The position numbers were made by a program, and so were the translations under genes. From Snuella sedimenti (lineage in GTDB: Bacteria > Bacteroidota > Bacteroidia > Flavobacteriales > Flavobacteriaceae): a DNA stretch of 64,000 nt. The notes under the pieces were generated by a model that searched no databases, was not told the DNA's origin, and saw only the letters and a program-made list of their open reading frames with translations. This document shows, piece after piece, positions 35,405 to 44,605 of this stretch (position 1 is its first letter; every line of letters begins with the position of its first letter). Where the stretch lies: the NCBI RefSeq assembly GCF_016428595.1, contig NZ_JAELVQ010000009.1, forward strand, positions 62,001-126,000. Direction: 5' to 3'.

Positions 35405-35424
35405 ATAAACAATTTCATATTTTA

Positions 35425-37551
35425 ATGACCGATATTATACACTTTATAACAGCGCAAACCCAGTTAACGACCCATACTGTAAAAAATACAATCGAATTGT
35501 TAAATGAGGACTGTACTGTGCCTTTTATTGCGCGTTACCGAAAAGAACGAACCGGTAATTTGGACGAGGTTCAAATTGGTGAAATAGTTAAGTTTAAAGA
35601 ACAATTTGAAACTCTAGAAAAACGAAAGTTGACTATTTTAAAGGTTTTAGAGGAACAAGCCGTTTTGACTCCTGATCTGGAACAAAAAGTAAAGCGTGCT
35701 GAAGACCTAACGATTTTGGAAGACTTATACCTGCCGTATAAAAAAAGCCGTAAAACAAAAGCCGATAAGGCTAAGGCTTTGGGGTTGGAGCCTTTGGCTA
35801 AAATTATTATGGCACAAAATGCCAACGATCTTGAAAGTGTTGCCAGTAGGCACGTTAAAGGAGATCTAGGCACAATGGAAGAGGCTTTAGAAGGTGCTCG
35901 CCATATAATTTCTGAATGGATCAATGAACGTACCGATATTAGAAATTATATTCGTAACCAGTTAGAGCGTTTTGCCATGCTTTCTACTAAAGTAATCAAA
36001 ACGAAAGTTGATGATGAGCAAGCACAAAAGTTTAAGGATTATTTTGATTGGTCCGAAAGCTTGACCCGTATGCCATCCCATCGATTACTAGCCGTTCTAA
36101 GAGCCGAAAAAGAAGGGGTTATTCGTGTTAAGATCGAGATTGATGATGAACGTGTACTTGAACGTATAGAAAGTAGAGTAATACGTTCTAATAACATGTG
36201 CTCAAATCAAATACAAATAGCCATTAAAAATGCATACAAGCGTTTAATGTTGCCATCCTTAAGTAATGAAGCTTTGCAAATTGCAAAAGAAAAAGCCGAT
36301 GCTTCGGCTATTACGGTGTTTGCTAAAAATTTAAAACAGTTGTTGTTGGGAGCTCCGCTAGGAGAAAAGCGTGTTATGGGTATTGATCCAGGGTATCGAA
36401 CAGGGTGTAAAATAGTGTGTTTAGATGCGCAAGGACAATTAAAATATAACGAAACGATTTATCCCCACCCTCCAAAGAATGATGCTGTAGGAGCAATGAA
36501 AAAGATAAGCTCATTGGCTGATGCTTATAAAATTGAAGCCATAGCTATTGGAAATGGGACCGCCTCACGTGAAACAGAAGCACTTATTAGAAAAGTGCGT
36601 TTTAAAAATGAGATACAGGTATTTGTGGTTAGTGAAGCAGGCGCCAGTATTTATTCGGCTTCAAAAATAGCTCGGGAAGAATTTCCTAATTATGATGTTA
36701 CGGTACGAGGTTCGGTTTCTATTGGAAGACGTTTACAAGACCCTTTGGCAGAATTGGTTAAAATAGATGCTAAGTCAATTGGTGTTGGGCAATATCAACA
36801 TGACGTTGATCAAGCAAAGCTTAAAAAGGAACTGGATACCGTAGTTGAAAGTTGTGTAAATGCTGTTGGTGTTAATATTAATACGGCAAGTAAACCCTTG
36901 TTAAGTTATGTGTCTGGTATCGGTGTTAAACTTGCTGAAAATATAGTGAACTACCGTGAAGAGCAGGGTAAGTTTACTTCTAGGAAAGATATTAAAAAGG
37001 TACCGCGTCTAGGCGGGAAAGCATTTGAGCAAGGCGCTGCATTTTTAAGAATAAAGGATGCTGAAAATCCGCTAGACGATTCGGCTGTACATCCTGAAAG
37101 TTATTCAATTGTTGTTAAAATGGCTAAGGATTTGGGGAAAAACATTCAGGAGCTTATTGGAAACTCAAAAGAACTTCAAAAGATAGATTTGGAAAAATAC
37201 TGTACAGATACAATTGGCCTACCAACACTTAAGGATATCATTAAAGAGCTCGAAAAGCCAGGATTGGATATTCGTGAACAGGCCAAAGTGTTTACTTTCA
37301 ATCAAAATATAAAGACCATTAACGATTTGCGGGAAGGGCAGTTGCTACCTGGGATTGTGAATAATATAACCAATTTTGGTTGTTTTGTGGATGTTGGTAT
37401 TAAGGAAAGCGGACTAATCCATGTGTCTAATTTATCGGATAGTTTTGTAAAAGATGTAAACGAACACGTGAGTTTGCACCAACAAGTAATTGTGAAGGTT
37501 TTAGATATAGACATTCCAAGAAAACGAATTCAGTTAAAGTTGTATAAGTGA
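35425..37551 (+). CDS. tex: Tex family RNA-binding transcription accessory protein
   Basis: 708-residue Tex/YhgF protein. An N-terminal helical Tex region (VPFIARYRKERTGNLDEVQI, the family signature) is followed by a YqgF/RNase-H-like fold (VMGIDPGYRTGCKIVCLDAQ), tandem HhH motifs (LLSYVSGIGVKLAENIVNYR; ISKVPRLGGKAFEQ-like) and a C-terminal S1 domain (about 640-706; VNNITNFGCFVDVGIKESGL). Binds nucleic acid and influences transcription and stress survival. Confidence 0.95.
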   Translation: MTDIIHFITAQTQLTTHTVKNTIELLNEDCTVPFIARYRKERTGNLDEVQIGEIVKFKEQFETLEKRKLTILKVLEEQAVLTPDLEQKVKRAEDLTILEDLYLPYKKSRKTKADKAKALGLEPLAKIIMAQNANDLESVASRHVKGDLGTMEEALEGARHIISEWINERTDIRNYIRNQLERFAMLSTKVIKTKVDDEQAQKFKDYFDWSESLTRMPSHRLLAVLRAEKEGVIRVKIEIDDERVLERIESRVIRSNNMCSNQIQIAIKNAYKRLMLPSLSNEALQIAKEKADASAITVFAKNLKQLLLGAPLGEKRVMGIDPGYRTGCKIVCLDAQGQLKYNETIYPHPPKNDAVGAMKKISSLADAYKIEAIAIGNGTASRETEALIRKVRFKNEIQVFVVSEAGASIYSASKIAREEFPNYDVTVRGSVSIGRRLQDPLAELVKIDAKSIGVGQYQHDVDQAKLKKELDTVVESCVNAVGVNINTASKPLLSYVSGIGVKLAENIVNYREEQGKFTSRKDIKKVPRLGGKAFEQGAAFLRIKDAENPLDDSAVHPESYSIVVKMAKDLGKNIQELIGNSKELQKIDLEKYCTDTIGLPTLKDIIKELEKPGLDIREQAKVFTFNQNIKTINDLREGQLLPGIVNNITNFGCFVDVGIKESGLIHVSNLSDSFVKDVNEHVSLHQQVIVKVLDIDIPRKRIQLKLYK

Positions 37552-37607
37552 TTTGTAATCAAATATTTGTAAATTGTGGTGTTTTGTGAAACTCTAAATT
37601 ATAAAAG

Positions 37608-38453
37608 ATGAGGTCTTTTTTGTTTTTTGTTCTTATTGTATTAGGGACGTTTTCGATGGTTGCCCAAAATAGCGATATTATATTGAAGACTAATGGTGAA
37701 GAGATGGAAGGGACCGTTAAGGAAATTAATGACGACGCTGTTAAGTTTGTTTATAAGAATGAATCCGTAAATTACAATGTTAAAAAAAGCGATATTGTAA
37801 AAATCACATTTGCTTCTGGAAGGATTGAGTTTTTTAATAAGACAAGTTCTTTGAAAGGACAAGATGTAAATATTGAGGACCATCACAATAGGGTTGCAAT
37901 TCTTCCTTTTGCTTATATAAAGGATGAAAGTAAAGGCTCTGAAGTATTATCTAATAGAATTCAGCAGGAGGCTTTTTCAGTATTTAACAAACATAATGTT
38001 GAACTGAAATACCAATACCCAAGAACAACCAATGCATTGTTGATAAAAGCAGGTGTAACCAATAATAATATTGATGGTTTTACTATGGGAGAGATATGTC
38101 ATGTACTAGGTGTGGAATATGTTATTCAGGGAACGGTTTCGGTCGAAAAAACACAGCAGAATACTTTTAGTAGTTCAAATGCCACGATTACCTCAAAGCG
38201 TGATAAGAAAGCACATGTAGATAAAAAAGGAAATTTAATAGGTAATATTTTTAATGATAATAAGATTAAGACTTCAAGTAGTTCCAGTTCAACAACGGTT
38301 CAAAATTACTCAACGTCTATGATAATGAATATTTATAATGATAGAGGTAGTAATATTTTTAGTCAGGATCATACAGCATTTTGGAACACACAGGATGCCT
38401 ATAAAATCACATTAAAGTATTTAGCCAAACGGACACCATTTTATAAGAAATGA
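37608..38453 (+). CDS. Secreted hypothetical protein with CsgG/TolB-N-like segment
   Basis: 281 residues: signal peptide (about 1-20, ending SMVAQ), a small beta domain (about 22-75; ILKTNGEEMEGTVKEINDD, KKSDIVKITFASGRIEFF) seen in other flavobacterial secreted proteins, then from about 92 RVAILPFAYIKDESKGSEVL, SNRIQQEAF and LGVEYVIQGTVSVE. The second part resembles the fold of CsgG/TolB-N-like proteins that begin with an 'AVLPF' strand and end with an 'I-Q-G-V' strand. No function is assigned. Own terminator downstream. Confidence 0.6.
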   Translation: MRSFLFFVLIVLGTFSMVAQNSDIILKTNGEEMEGTVKEINDDAVKFVYKNESVNYNVKKSDIVKITFASGRIEFFNKTSSLKGQDVNIEDHHNRVAILPFAYIKDESKGSEVLSNRIQQEAFSVFNKHNVELKYQYPRTTNALLIKAGVTNNNIDGFTMGEICHVLGVEYVIQGTVSVEKTQQNTFSSSNATITSKRDKKAHVDKKGNLIGNIFNDNKIKTSSSSSSTTVQNYSTSMIMNIYNDRGSNIFSQDHTAFWNTQDAYKITLKYLAKRTPFYKK

Positions 38454-38474
38454 GTTGTCAGAACATTTTATAAA

Positions 38475-38503
38475 AAAGGGAGAACTATTTGGTTCTCCCT
38501 TTC
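38475..38503. terminator. Terminator between convergent genes
   Basis: Stem AAAGGGAGAAC (38475-38485) / GTTCTCCCTTT (38492-38502), loop TATTTG, with A run on the left and T run on the right; it can serve both the secreted-protein gene and the TerB-like gene. Confidence 0.85.
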
Positions 38504-38524
38504 GATACACAGAAATATCTGGAC

Positions 38525-38956
38525 TTATCTATTCATGTTTTTTATTTCTTCAGTAAAGGTATCGAGCGTAGCGCCCTCACTCACCAAGGTCAATGCCTTA
38601 TCTATAACATATTTTACATTGGATGTTGTAAAACCAAGTCCTACAGCTATTTTTGTAAGTAAAATTTCTTCATGATCACCTTTAATGTGGTCTACGTATA
38701 CCATACGAGCTAGATCATAAAGACGCTCTAAACGCACATCGTATGAATGTGGTGGATTAATTGGGTGGGATTTGTAATCTTTTAGAATTTGTTTATAATC
38801 CCCCTCACTAATATTTAAATTGTGAGCTAACCTGTCTAAAAAGGCTTTTTCCTCTTCAGAGATTACACCATCATCCATGGCGACACGAACGATAGCAGCA
38901 AAATGGTCTTCGTTACGCTTTTTAAATCCACTGTCAAATAAATCTGAAATCGACAT
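38525..38956 (-). CDS. TerB family protein
   Basis: 143 residues from the ATG at 38956; a TACCTTTG-type box (TAGGTTTG on the minus strand) lies 20 bp upstream, ruling out the longer frame from 39055. All-helical TerB fold with acidic metal-site-like motifs RVAMDDGVISEEEKAFLDRL (about 23-42). TerB domains occur in tellurite-resistance and stress proteins and bind metal; the role here is unknown. Convergent with the secreted-protein gene. Confidence 0.82.
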   Translation of the reverse strand: MSISDLFDSGFKKRNEDHFAAIVRVAMDDGVISEEEKAFLDRLAHNLNISEGDYKQILKDYKSHPINPPHSYDVRLERLYDLARMVYVDHIKGDHEEILLTKIAVGLGFTTSNVKYVIDKALTLVSEGATLDTFTEEIKNMNR

Positions 38957-38976
38957 ATATTGTTGTTTTAATGCTG

Positions 38977-38984
38977 CAAACCTA
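38977..38984 (-). promoter_or_regulatory. -7 promoter box of the TerB gene
   Basis: TAGGTTTG on the minus strand matches TAnnTTTG, 20 bp before the chosen ATG. Confidence 0.5.
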
Positions 38985-39133
38985 CATTTTTTTTTGTACA
39001 AAATAAAATGAAAGTAGGATAAATTAGACCTTCTTTTTTGCTTTTGATTTAGCACTAAAAGATACTAAAAAATCAAATAGCATTGCATGATAAATGCAAT
39101 AAATTCAAACGGCTATAATTTATAATTCTTGGT

Positions 39134-39141
39134 TATATTTG
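39134..39141 (+). promoter_or_regulatory. -7 promoter box of mfd
   Basis: TATATTTG matches TAnnTTTG, 49 bp upstream of the mfd start. Confidence 0.45.
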
Positions 39142-39190
39142 CACGTAAATATATGAGGTGTAAAAGCCAAGGACTTACAAATTTAAATAG

Positions 39191-42100
39191 TTGAGTAAAA
39201 CCATTCTCTCCCAGACTTATGCACAGCTTTTGCAAACGCAAAAACTGGAGGCAGCTATTGCCAATTCTAGAAGTAAAGTACATGTTAAAGGCCTCGTTGG
39301 GTCGTCTTTTTCTTTTGTTATTTCAAATGTTTTCAAAACGTCCAATACACCCTTTTTAATTGTTTTTAATGATAAAGAAGAAGCGGCTTTTTATCTCAAC
39401 GATTTGGAGCGATTGTGTAACGATAAGGATGTTTTGTTTTATCCAGGTAGTTACCGGAGACCCTATCAAATAGAGGAAACAGATAATGCCAATGTTTTGT
39501 TACGGGCCGAGGTTTTAAACCGTATTAATTCACGTAAAAAGCCGGCTATTATTGTCACGTACCCCGATGCGCTTTTTGAGCAAGTAGTTACTAGAAAAGA
39601 ATTGGAGCGAAACACATTAAAAGTTGGTGTTGGGGATAACTTGTCTATTGATTTTGTTAACGAAGTATTATTTGAGTATAAATTCAAACGGGTCGATTTT
39701 GTGACAGAACCGGGTGATTTCTCTGTCCGCGGTGGTATTGTAGATGTGTTTTCCTTTTCGAACGATGAACCTTACCGAATTGAGTTTTTTGGAGATGAGG
39801 TGGATAGTATTAGAACTTTTGATGTTGAGACACAGTTGTCTGTAGAGCAGATAAAAAAGATTAACATCATTCCCAATGTTGCGAACAAACTTTTAGAAGA
39901 GCGCCGACAAAGTTTTTTAGATTATATCGCTGCTAAAACAGTAATATGTCTTAAAAACGCTGAGTTGCTTTTTTCAAGGATAGATGATTTTTATGCTAAA
40001 GCCGAAGCGACTTTTAAAACCTTGTCGCCCGATATTAAGCATGCCGAGCCTAACGAATTGTTCTGTAATTCGGAGTTGCTTAAAAAGCAATTGCTGGATT
40101 TTTCGATTATGGAGTTTGGTAGCTCCGCTGTCATGTCGTCCGTAGGTGAGGCATCTTATGACATTGCATTCAACACAACACCACAACCAGCCTTTAATAA
40201 ACAATTCAATTTATTAATTGAAGATTTAAATACAAAGTTTAATGCTGGGTATGATAACTATATAGCCTGTGTTAGTGAACAACAAGCCAAAAGGTTTCAC
40301 GATATTTTTGAAGATGTAGAAGAAGACGTGCATTACAAAACCCTTGTATTGTCATTACACCAAGGGTTTGTCGATAACGATGCCAAGATAGTTTGTTATA
40401 CGGATCATGAAATTTTTGAAAGGTATCATAAATTTCATATTAAGAATGGCTATGCCAAAAAACAGGCCATTACATTAAAAGAGCTTACAAACTTAGATAT
40501 TGGCGATTATGTAACGCATATCGATCATGGCATCGGCAGGTTTGGAGGTCTTCAAAAAATAGATGTCGAAGGCAAAAAGCAAGAGGCTATAAAGTTAGTA
40601 TACGGAGAGCGTGATGTATTGTATTTAAGCATACATTCACTACATAAAATAACCAAGTTTAACGGTAAGGATGGTAAGCCGCCAAAAGTATATAAGCTAG
40701 GAAGCAATGCTTGGAAAACATTAAAGCAAAAAACAAAGGCACGCGTAAAACATGTCGCTTTTAATCTCATAAAATTATACGCTAAGCGAAAGACCCAAAA
40801 AGGATACCAGTACAACCCCGATAGTTACATGCAATTGGAGTTGGAATCGTCGTTTATTTATGAAGATACACCCGATCAAAGTACTGCTACAGCAGATATT
40901 AAAGTCGATATGGAAAGCGAACGCCCTATGGATCGCTTGGTATGTGGTGATGTAGGGTTTGGTAAAACTGAGGTCGCTATTCGTGCGGCCTTTAAAGCTG
41001 TTGATAATGGAAAGCAAGTGGCAGTGTTAGTGCCAACCACAATTTTAGCTTACCAACATTATAGGACATTTTCTGCACGTTTAAAGGATTTTCCTGTTAC
41101 AGTAGAATATGTTAATCGTTTTAGAACGGCCAAAGAAAAACGGGAAACGTTAGAAAATTTGGAAAAGGGTAATGTAGATATCATTATTGGCACCCATCAA
41201 CTTGTTAATAAGAATGTTAAGTTTAAAGATTTAGGACTGCTTATTGTAGACGAAGAGCAGAAATTTGGAGTAGCGGTAAAGGAGAAGTTGAAGACCTTAA
41301 AGGACAATGTAGATGTGTTGACCTTAACGGCAACGCCAATTCCTAGAACACTTCAGTTTAGTTTGATGGCTGCAAGAGATTTGTCGGTAATCACAACACC
41401 ACCACCAAACCGATACCCTATTGAAAGTCATGTTATTCGTTTTAACGAAGAAACCATTCGCGATGCCGTGAGTTACGAAATAGAGCGTGGCGGTCAGATA
41501 TTCTTTATCCATAACCGTATTGAGAATATCAAGGAAGTTGCAGGGATGATTCAGCGGTTGGTTCCCGATGCTAAAATTGGTATTGGTCATGGCCAGATGG
41601 AAGGAAAAAAATTAGAACAGCTTATGTTGGCTTTTATGGATGGTGCTTTCGATGTGTTGGTAAGTACCACAATTGTGGAGAGTGGGCTTGATGTTCCTAA
41701 CGCAAATACCATTTTTATTAATAATGCCAATAACTTCGGACTTAGTGACCTGCATCAAATGCGCGGACGCGTAGGGCGTAGTAATAAAAAGGCGTTTTGC
41801 TATTTTATAACACCAGAATATTCGGCAATGACCGACGAAGCCCGTAAGCGTATGACTGCTTTGGAACAATTTACAGAGCTTGGTAGTGGTTTTAATATCG
41901 CAATGAAGGACTTGGAAATACGTGGAGCTGGAGACTTGTTAGGAGGTGAGCAAAGCGGGTTTATCAATGAAATAGGGTTCGATACGTATCAAAAAATATT
42001 AAATGAAGCTATTGACGAGCTTAAAGAAAATGAGTTTAAGGATCTGTATCAAGAAGCCGATGAAGACAAGGTTTATGTGAAAGACATAACCATCGATTCG

Positions 42101-42541
42101 GATTTTGAATTATTGTTCCCAGACGATTACGTAAATAATATTGCTGAACGATTAAACCTCTATACGCAGCTTAATAACTTAAAAAATGAAGACGAATTAC
42201 AAGCGTTTCAAGTTGAACTTAAAGACCGATTTGGGGAATTGCCGATTCAGGTATTGGATTTGCTAGATAGTGTTCGCATTAAGTGGTTGGGAACTAAAAT
42301 AGGTTTTGAAAAAATTCTAATGAAACACGGTAAGTTTGTGGGATATTTTATAAACGATCAGCAAAGTAGCTTTTATCAAAGTAAAAATTTCTCAAAAGTG
42401 CTGCAGTTTGTGCAATCCAATCCAAAGGCCTGTAAAATGAAAGAGAAGCAGACTCGCAAAGGTTTGCGTTTATTGCTTACTTTTGAGGGTGTTAAATCGG
42501 TAAAACAAGCATTAAATACATTAAAACCTATTGTGGCTTAA
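39191..42541 (+). CDS. mfd: Transcription-repair coupling factor Mfd
   Basis: ATP-dependent translocase that removes RNA polymerase stalled at lesions and recruits UvrA. 1116 residues with a TTG start (no better in-frame ATG near the beginning). Domains: UvrB-like N-terminal region (about 1-350; FSVRGGIVDVFSFSNDEPYR), RNA-polymerase-interaction domain around 455-540 (GDYVTHIDHGIGRFGGLQKI), RecG-like helicase motor with Walker A GDVGFGKTEVA (about 582) and DEEQ box VDEEQKFG, and C-terminal D7 inhibitory domain. Complete. Confidence 0.97.
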   Translation: MSKTILSQTYAQLLQTQKLEAAIANSRSKVHVKGLVGSSFSFVISNVFKTSNTPFLIVFNDKEEAAFYLNDLERLCNDKDVLFYPGSYRRPYQIEETDNANVLLRAEVLNRINSRKKPAIIVTYPDALFEQVVTRKELERNTLKVGVGDNLSIDFVNEVLFEYKFKRVDFVTEPGDFSVRGGIVDVFSFSNDEPYRIEFFGDEVDSIRTFDVETQLSVEQIKKINIIPNVANKLLEERRQSFLDYIAAKTVICLKNAELLFSRIDDFYAKAEATFKTLSPDIKHAEPNELFCNSELLKKQLLDFSIMEFGSSAVMSSVGEASYDIAFNTTPQPAFNKQFNLLIEDLNTKFNAGYDNYIACVSEQQAKRFHDIFEDVEEDVHYKTLVLSLHQGFVDNDAKIVCYTDHEIFERYHKFHIKNGYAKKQAITLKELTNLDIGDYVTHIDHGIGRFGGLQKIDVEGKKQEAIKLVYGERDVLYLSIHSLHKITKFNGKDGKPPKVYKLGSNAWKTLKQKTKARVKHVAFNLIKLYAKRKTQKGYQYNPDSYMQLELESSFIYEDTPDQSTATADIKVDMESERPMDRLVCGDVGFGKTEVAIRAAFKAVDNGKQVAVLVPTTILAYQHYRTFSARLKDFPVTVEYVNRFRTAKEKRETLENLEKGNVDIIIGTHQLVNKNVKFKDLGLLIVDEEQKFGVAVKEKLKTLKDNVDVLTLTATPIPRTLQFSLMAARDLSVITTPPPNRYPIESHVIRFNEETIRDAVSYEIERGGQIFFIHNRIENIKEVAGMIQRLVPDAKIGIGHGQMEGKKLEQLMLAFMDGAFDVLVSTTIVESGLDVPNANTIFINNANNFGLSDLHQMRGRVGRSNKKAFCYFITPEYSAMTDEARKRMTALEQFTELGSGFNIAMKDLEIRGAGDLLGGEQSGFINEIGFDTYQKILNEAIDELKENEFKDLYQEADEDKVYVKDITIDSDFELLFPDDYVNNIAERLNLYTQLNNLKNEDELQAFQVELKDRFGELPIQVLDLLDSVRIKWLGTKIGFEKILMKHGKFVGYFINDQQSSFYQSKNFSKVLQFVQSNPKACKMKEKQTRKGLRLLLTFEGVKSVKQALNTLKPIVA

Positions 42542-42571
42542 TTATTGTCCGCATAGTTATAAATATAAAGT

Positions 42572-43906
42572 ATGTTAAAATCTACTGCAATTTTAGCGTT
42601 ATTACTACCAAGTATTCTTTTAGGGCAATATACTATAAAGGGGGTGTTTTCTCCAGCCGAAGAATACAAAGTAGCCTTGTTGTACAAGGTAACGCCACAA
42701 GTCTCTAATTATGTTGCTAATGCCAAAGTAGGACCCGATGGGAGTTTTGAGTTTAAAATGGATTCTACGGCTATAAAAGGCATATATAGGGTGGTCTACG
42801 CCATTCCGCAGGAAGAGTACAATTTTGATGTGATTTATAATGGTAAGGAAAACATTGCACTTACTTTTAATTCGGAAATAGGGGTAAAATTCCAATCCTC
42901 TGTTGAAAATAAATCATTGGCGTCTTATACCAATAGTATGTCCATGATTACGCACAGTATAGGTAAGTTTTATAGGGAACAAAGTAAAGACACACTCGCT
43001 CTAATATCTATTTTTAAAACGCAAAGAGAAACGCAAGGGCACTATGAAGCAGTTACAAAAGGAATGATCGCCTGGCATTTTATAAAGGCCAATACGCCCT
43101 ATATCCCAAACGCATATGAAGATGTAGCAACCTATACTGATAATTTGAAGACGCATTATTTTGATCATGTAGATTTTAATAATGAGGTACTCCAAAGCTC
43201 TAGTTTTTTAATAGAACGTATGTTAAATTATGTGTTTGGAATGTCGACTGAAGGGCTTGATGAAACAGCGAATTATATAAGCAATATAGATGTTTTTTGT
43301 AAAGTTATAGAACAAACAGATCCAGAGATTAAAAGAAGTTTATTGGTTGAATTATGGCAGCAAATGGTCGATTTGAATGAAGAATCGGTTGCCAACTATA
43401 TTGCAGAAACCTACTTAATGGATTTGGCGGTTTTATTAAACGATCAAGAATTATTGCATGCATTACTATTGTATAAGGATATTTCGATAGGGAGTACAGC
43501 GCCCGATTTTTCTTTTGAAGTGGAGGATGGTAAAAACAAAAAGACTACAAAAAAATTGAGTGAATTAACGGGGGCAGAAAATTACGTATTGGTATTTTGG
43601 AGTAGTACGTGCTCGCACTGTTTGGATCAAGTACCGCAATTGGAGGCGTATGTAAAAAACAGAGAACCAGATACTGTAAAAGTGATTGCGGTTGCTTTGG
43701 AAGAAGAACCTAATGAATGGGCTTCAGTTATTAAAAATTATCCAGATTTTATCCATGTTTATGGCTCTGGTAAATGGGAAAATCCTATTGGTAATAGTTA
43801 TAATGTTACAGCCACTCCAACCTATTTCATTTTAAATGATAGCAAGGTCATTATAGCAAAACCCGAAGATTTTGAAGCTTTAAAGGAATTTTTTGAAGCA
43901 GATTAG
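42572..43906 (+). CDS. Exported thioredoxin-fold protein (TlpA-like)
   Basis: 444 residues: signal peptide (about 1-18, LLPSILLGQ), an N-terminal beta domain typical of DUF4369-like regions (VKVGPDGSFEFKMDSTAIK-type strands), a helical middle region, and a C-terminal thioredoxin domain (about 310-440). The active site is CSHC at about 346-349 in FWSSTCSHCLDQVP, with the cis-Pro in VTATPTYFILN. Periplasmic disulfide reductase or isomerase. The -SH- between the cysteines differs from the common PC dipeptide and would tune the redox potential. Confidence 0.85.
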   Translation: MLKSTAILALLLPSILLGQYTIKGVFSPAEEYKVALLYKVTPQVSNYVANAKVGPDGSFEFKMDSTAIKGIYRVVYAIPQEEYNFDVIYNGKENIALTFNSEIGVKFQSSVENKSLASYTNSMSMITHSIGKFYREQSKDTLALISIFKTQRETQGHYEAVTKGMIAWHFIKANTPYIPNAYEDVATYTDNLKTHYFDHVDFNNEVLQSSSFLIERMLNYVFGMSTEGLDETANYISNIDVFCKVIEQTDPEIKRSLLVELWQQMVDLNEESVANYIAETYLMDLAVLLNDQELLHALLLYKDISIGSTAPDFSFEVEDGKNKKTTKKLSELTGAENYVLVFWSSTCSHCLDQVPQLEAYVKNREPDTVKVIAVALEEEPNEWASVIKNYPDFIHVYGSGKWENPIGNSYNVTATPTYFILNDSKVIIAKPEDFEALKEFFEAD

Positions 43907-43937
43907 GTTTTGTTATTGTTTTGGATAGGAATAATAG

Positions 43938-44297
43938 TTAAAAATGGTAGAAAGCATTTTCTAGATGCTCGATAGTAAAACCGTTTCCGTTCTTTATAAT
44001 AGCAATAATGTCAAACCGAACATCTACGTTTAAATTGTTCTTAATTACATAGGCATCCACAGCTTTAACAAGTCGTTGGATTTGTTTGGGTTTTACAAAA
44101 TCTTGTGGATTACCGAAATCGATAGTTGATCGTGTTTTAACTTCAACAATGGCTAGTATTTCGTTAATTTGAGCAATGATATCGACCTCGGCTTTGTCAA
44201 ATCGGTAGTTCCGTTCCTTAATAGCATAGCCTTTTTTCAATAAGAAATCTTCCGCCAGTTGTTCGCCTTTTTTACCAAGTTCGTTATGTTGTGCCAT
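43938..44297 (-). CDS. YraN family (UPF0102) putative endonuclease
   Basis: 119 residues with the PD-(D/E)xK nuclease-like core of the YraN family: GKKGEQLAEDFLLKKGYAI, then YRFDKAEVDIIAQ (the Asp) and LAIVEVKTRSTIDFGNPQD (ExK). Function is not established; family members are often found near rnhB and resemble Holliday-junction resolvases. Convergent with the thioredoxin-fold gene. Confidence 0.9.
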   Translation of the reverse strand: MAQHNELGKKGEQLAEDFLLKKGYAIKERNYRFDKAEVDIIAQINEILAIVEVKTRSTIDFGNPQDFVKPKQIQRLVKAVDAYVIKNNLNVDVRFDIIAIIKNGNGFTIEHLENAFYHF

Positions 44298-44356
44298 GAA
44301 AGCCTTTTGTGTTTCATTCCAAAGTAGACCAAAGGCTAACTGAAGAATCTATTATT

Positions 44357-44526
44357 AAATGAACGTGAATAATGGATAAGGAATTTATTTGTTTTCGATA
44401 CACCAAATCACAGATTTGGCACTCAAACTGACATAAATTCCCACTAAAAGTACTTTTCGATACTGAATTTTTCCAGAATTTCAATCGAAGATACGTTAGG
44501 ATTCGTAACCATTATTCACGTTAAAT
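44357..44526 (-). repeat. Palindromic element R3, copy 2 (core in opposite relative orientation)
   Basis: About 170 bp. Its arms are the reverse complement of those of the copy at 6152-6323: CCACTAAAAGTACTTTTCG, then CAGAATTTCAATCGAAG and TTAGGATTCG. The core (44380-44441) reads in the same + direction as in copy 1 (TTTCGATACACCAAATC, GATTTGGCACTCAAAC). Relative to the arms the core is therefore flipped, with GGAATTTAT/ATAAATTCC at the breakpoints. Outer inverted repeats: 44357-44374 and 44509-44526. It fills most of the 308-bp gap 44298-44605. Confidence 0.7.
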
Positions 44527-44605
44527 GACGTTTTAATATTTGGTAAGGTCAATATAATAAAAATCGTGGTATTTTTGCTACAAATACGATTCGTTTTGAA
44601 TGTTA

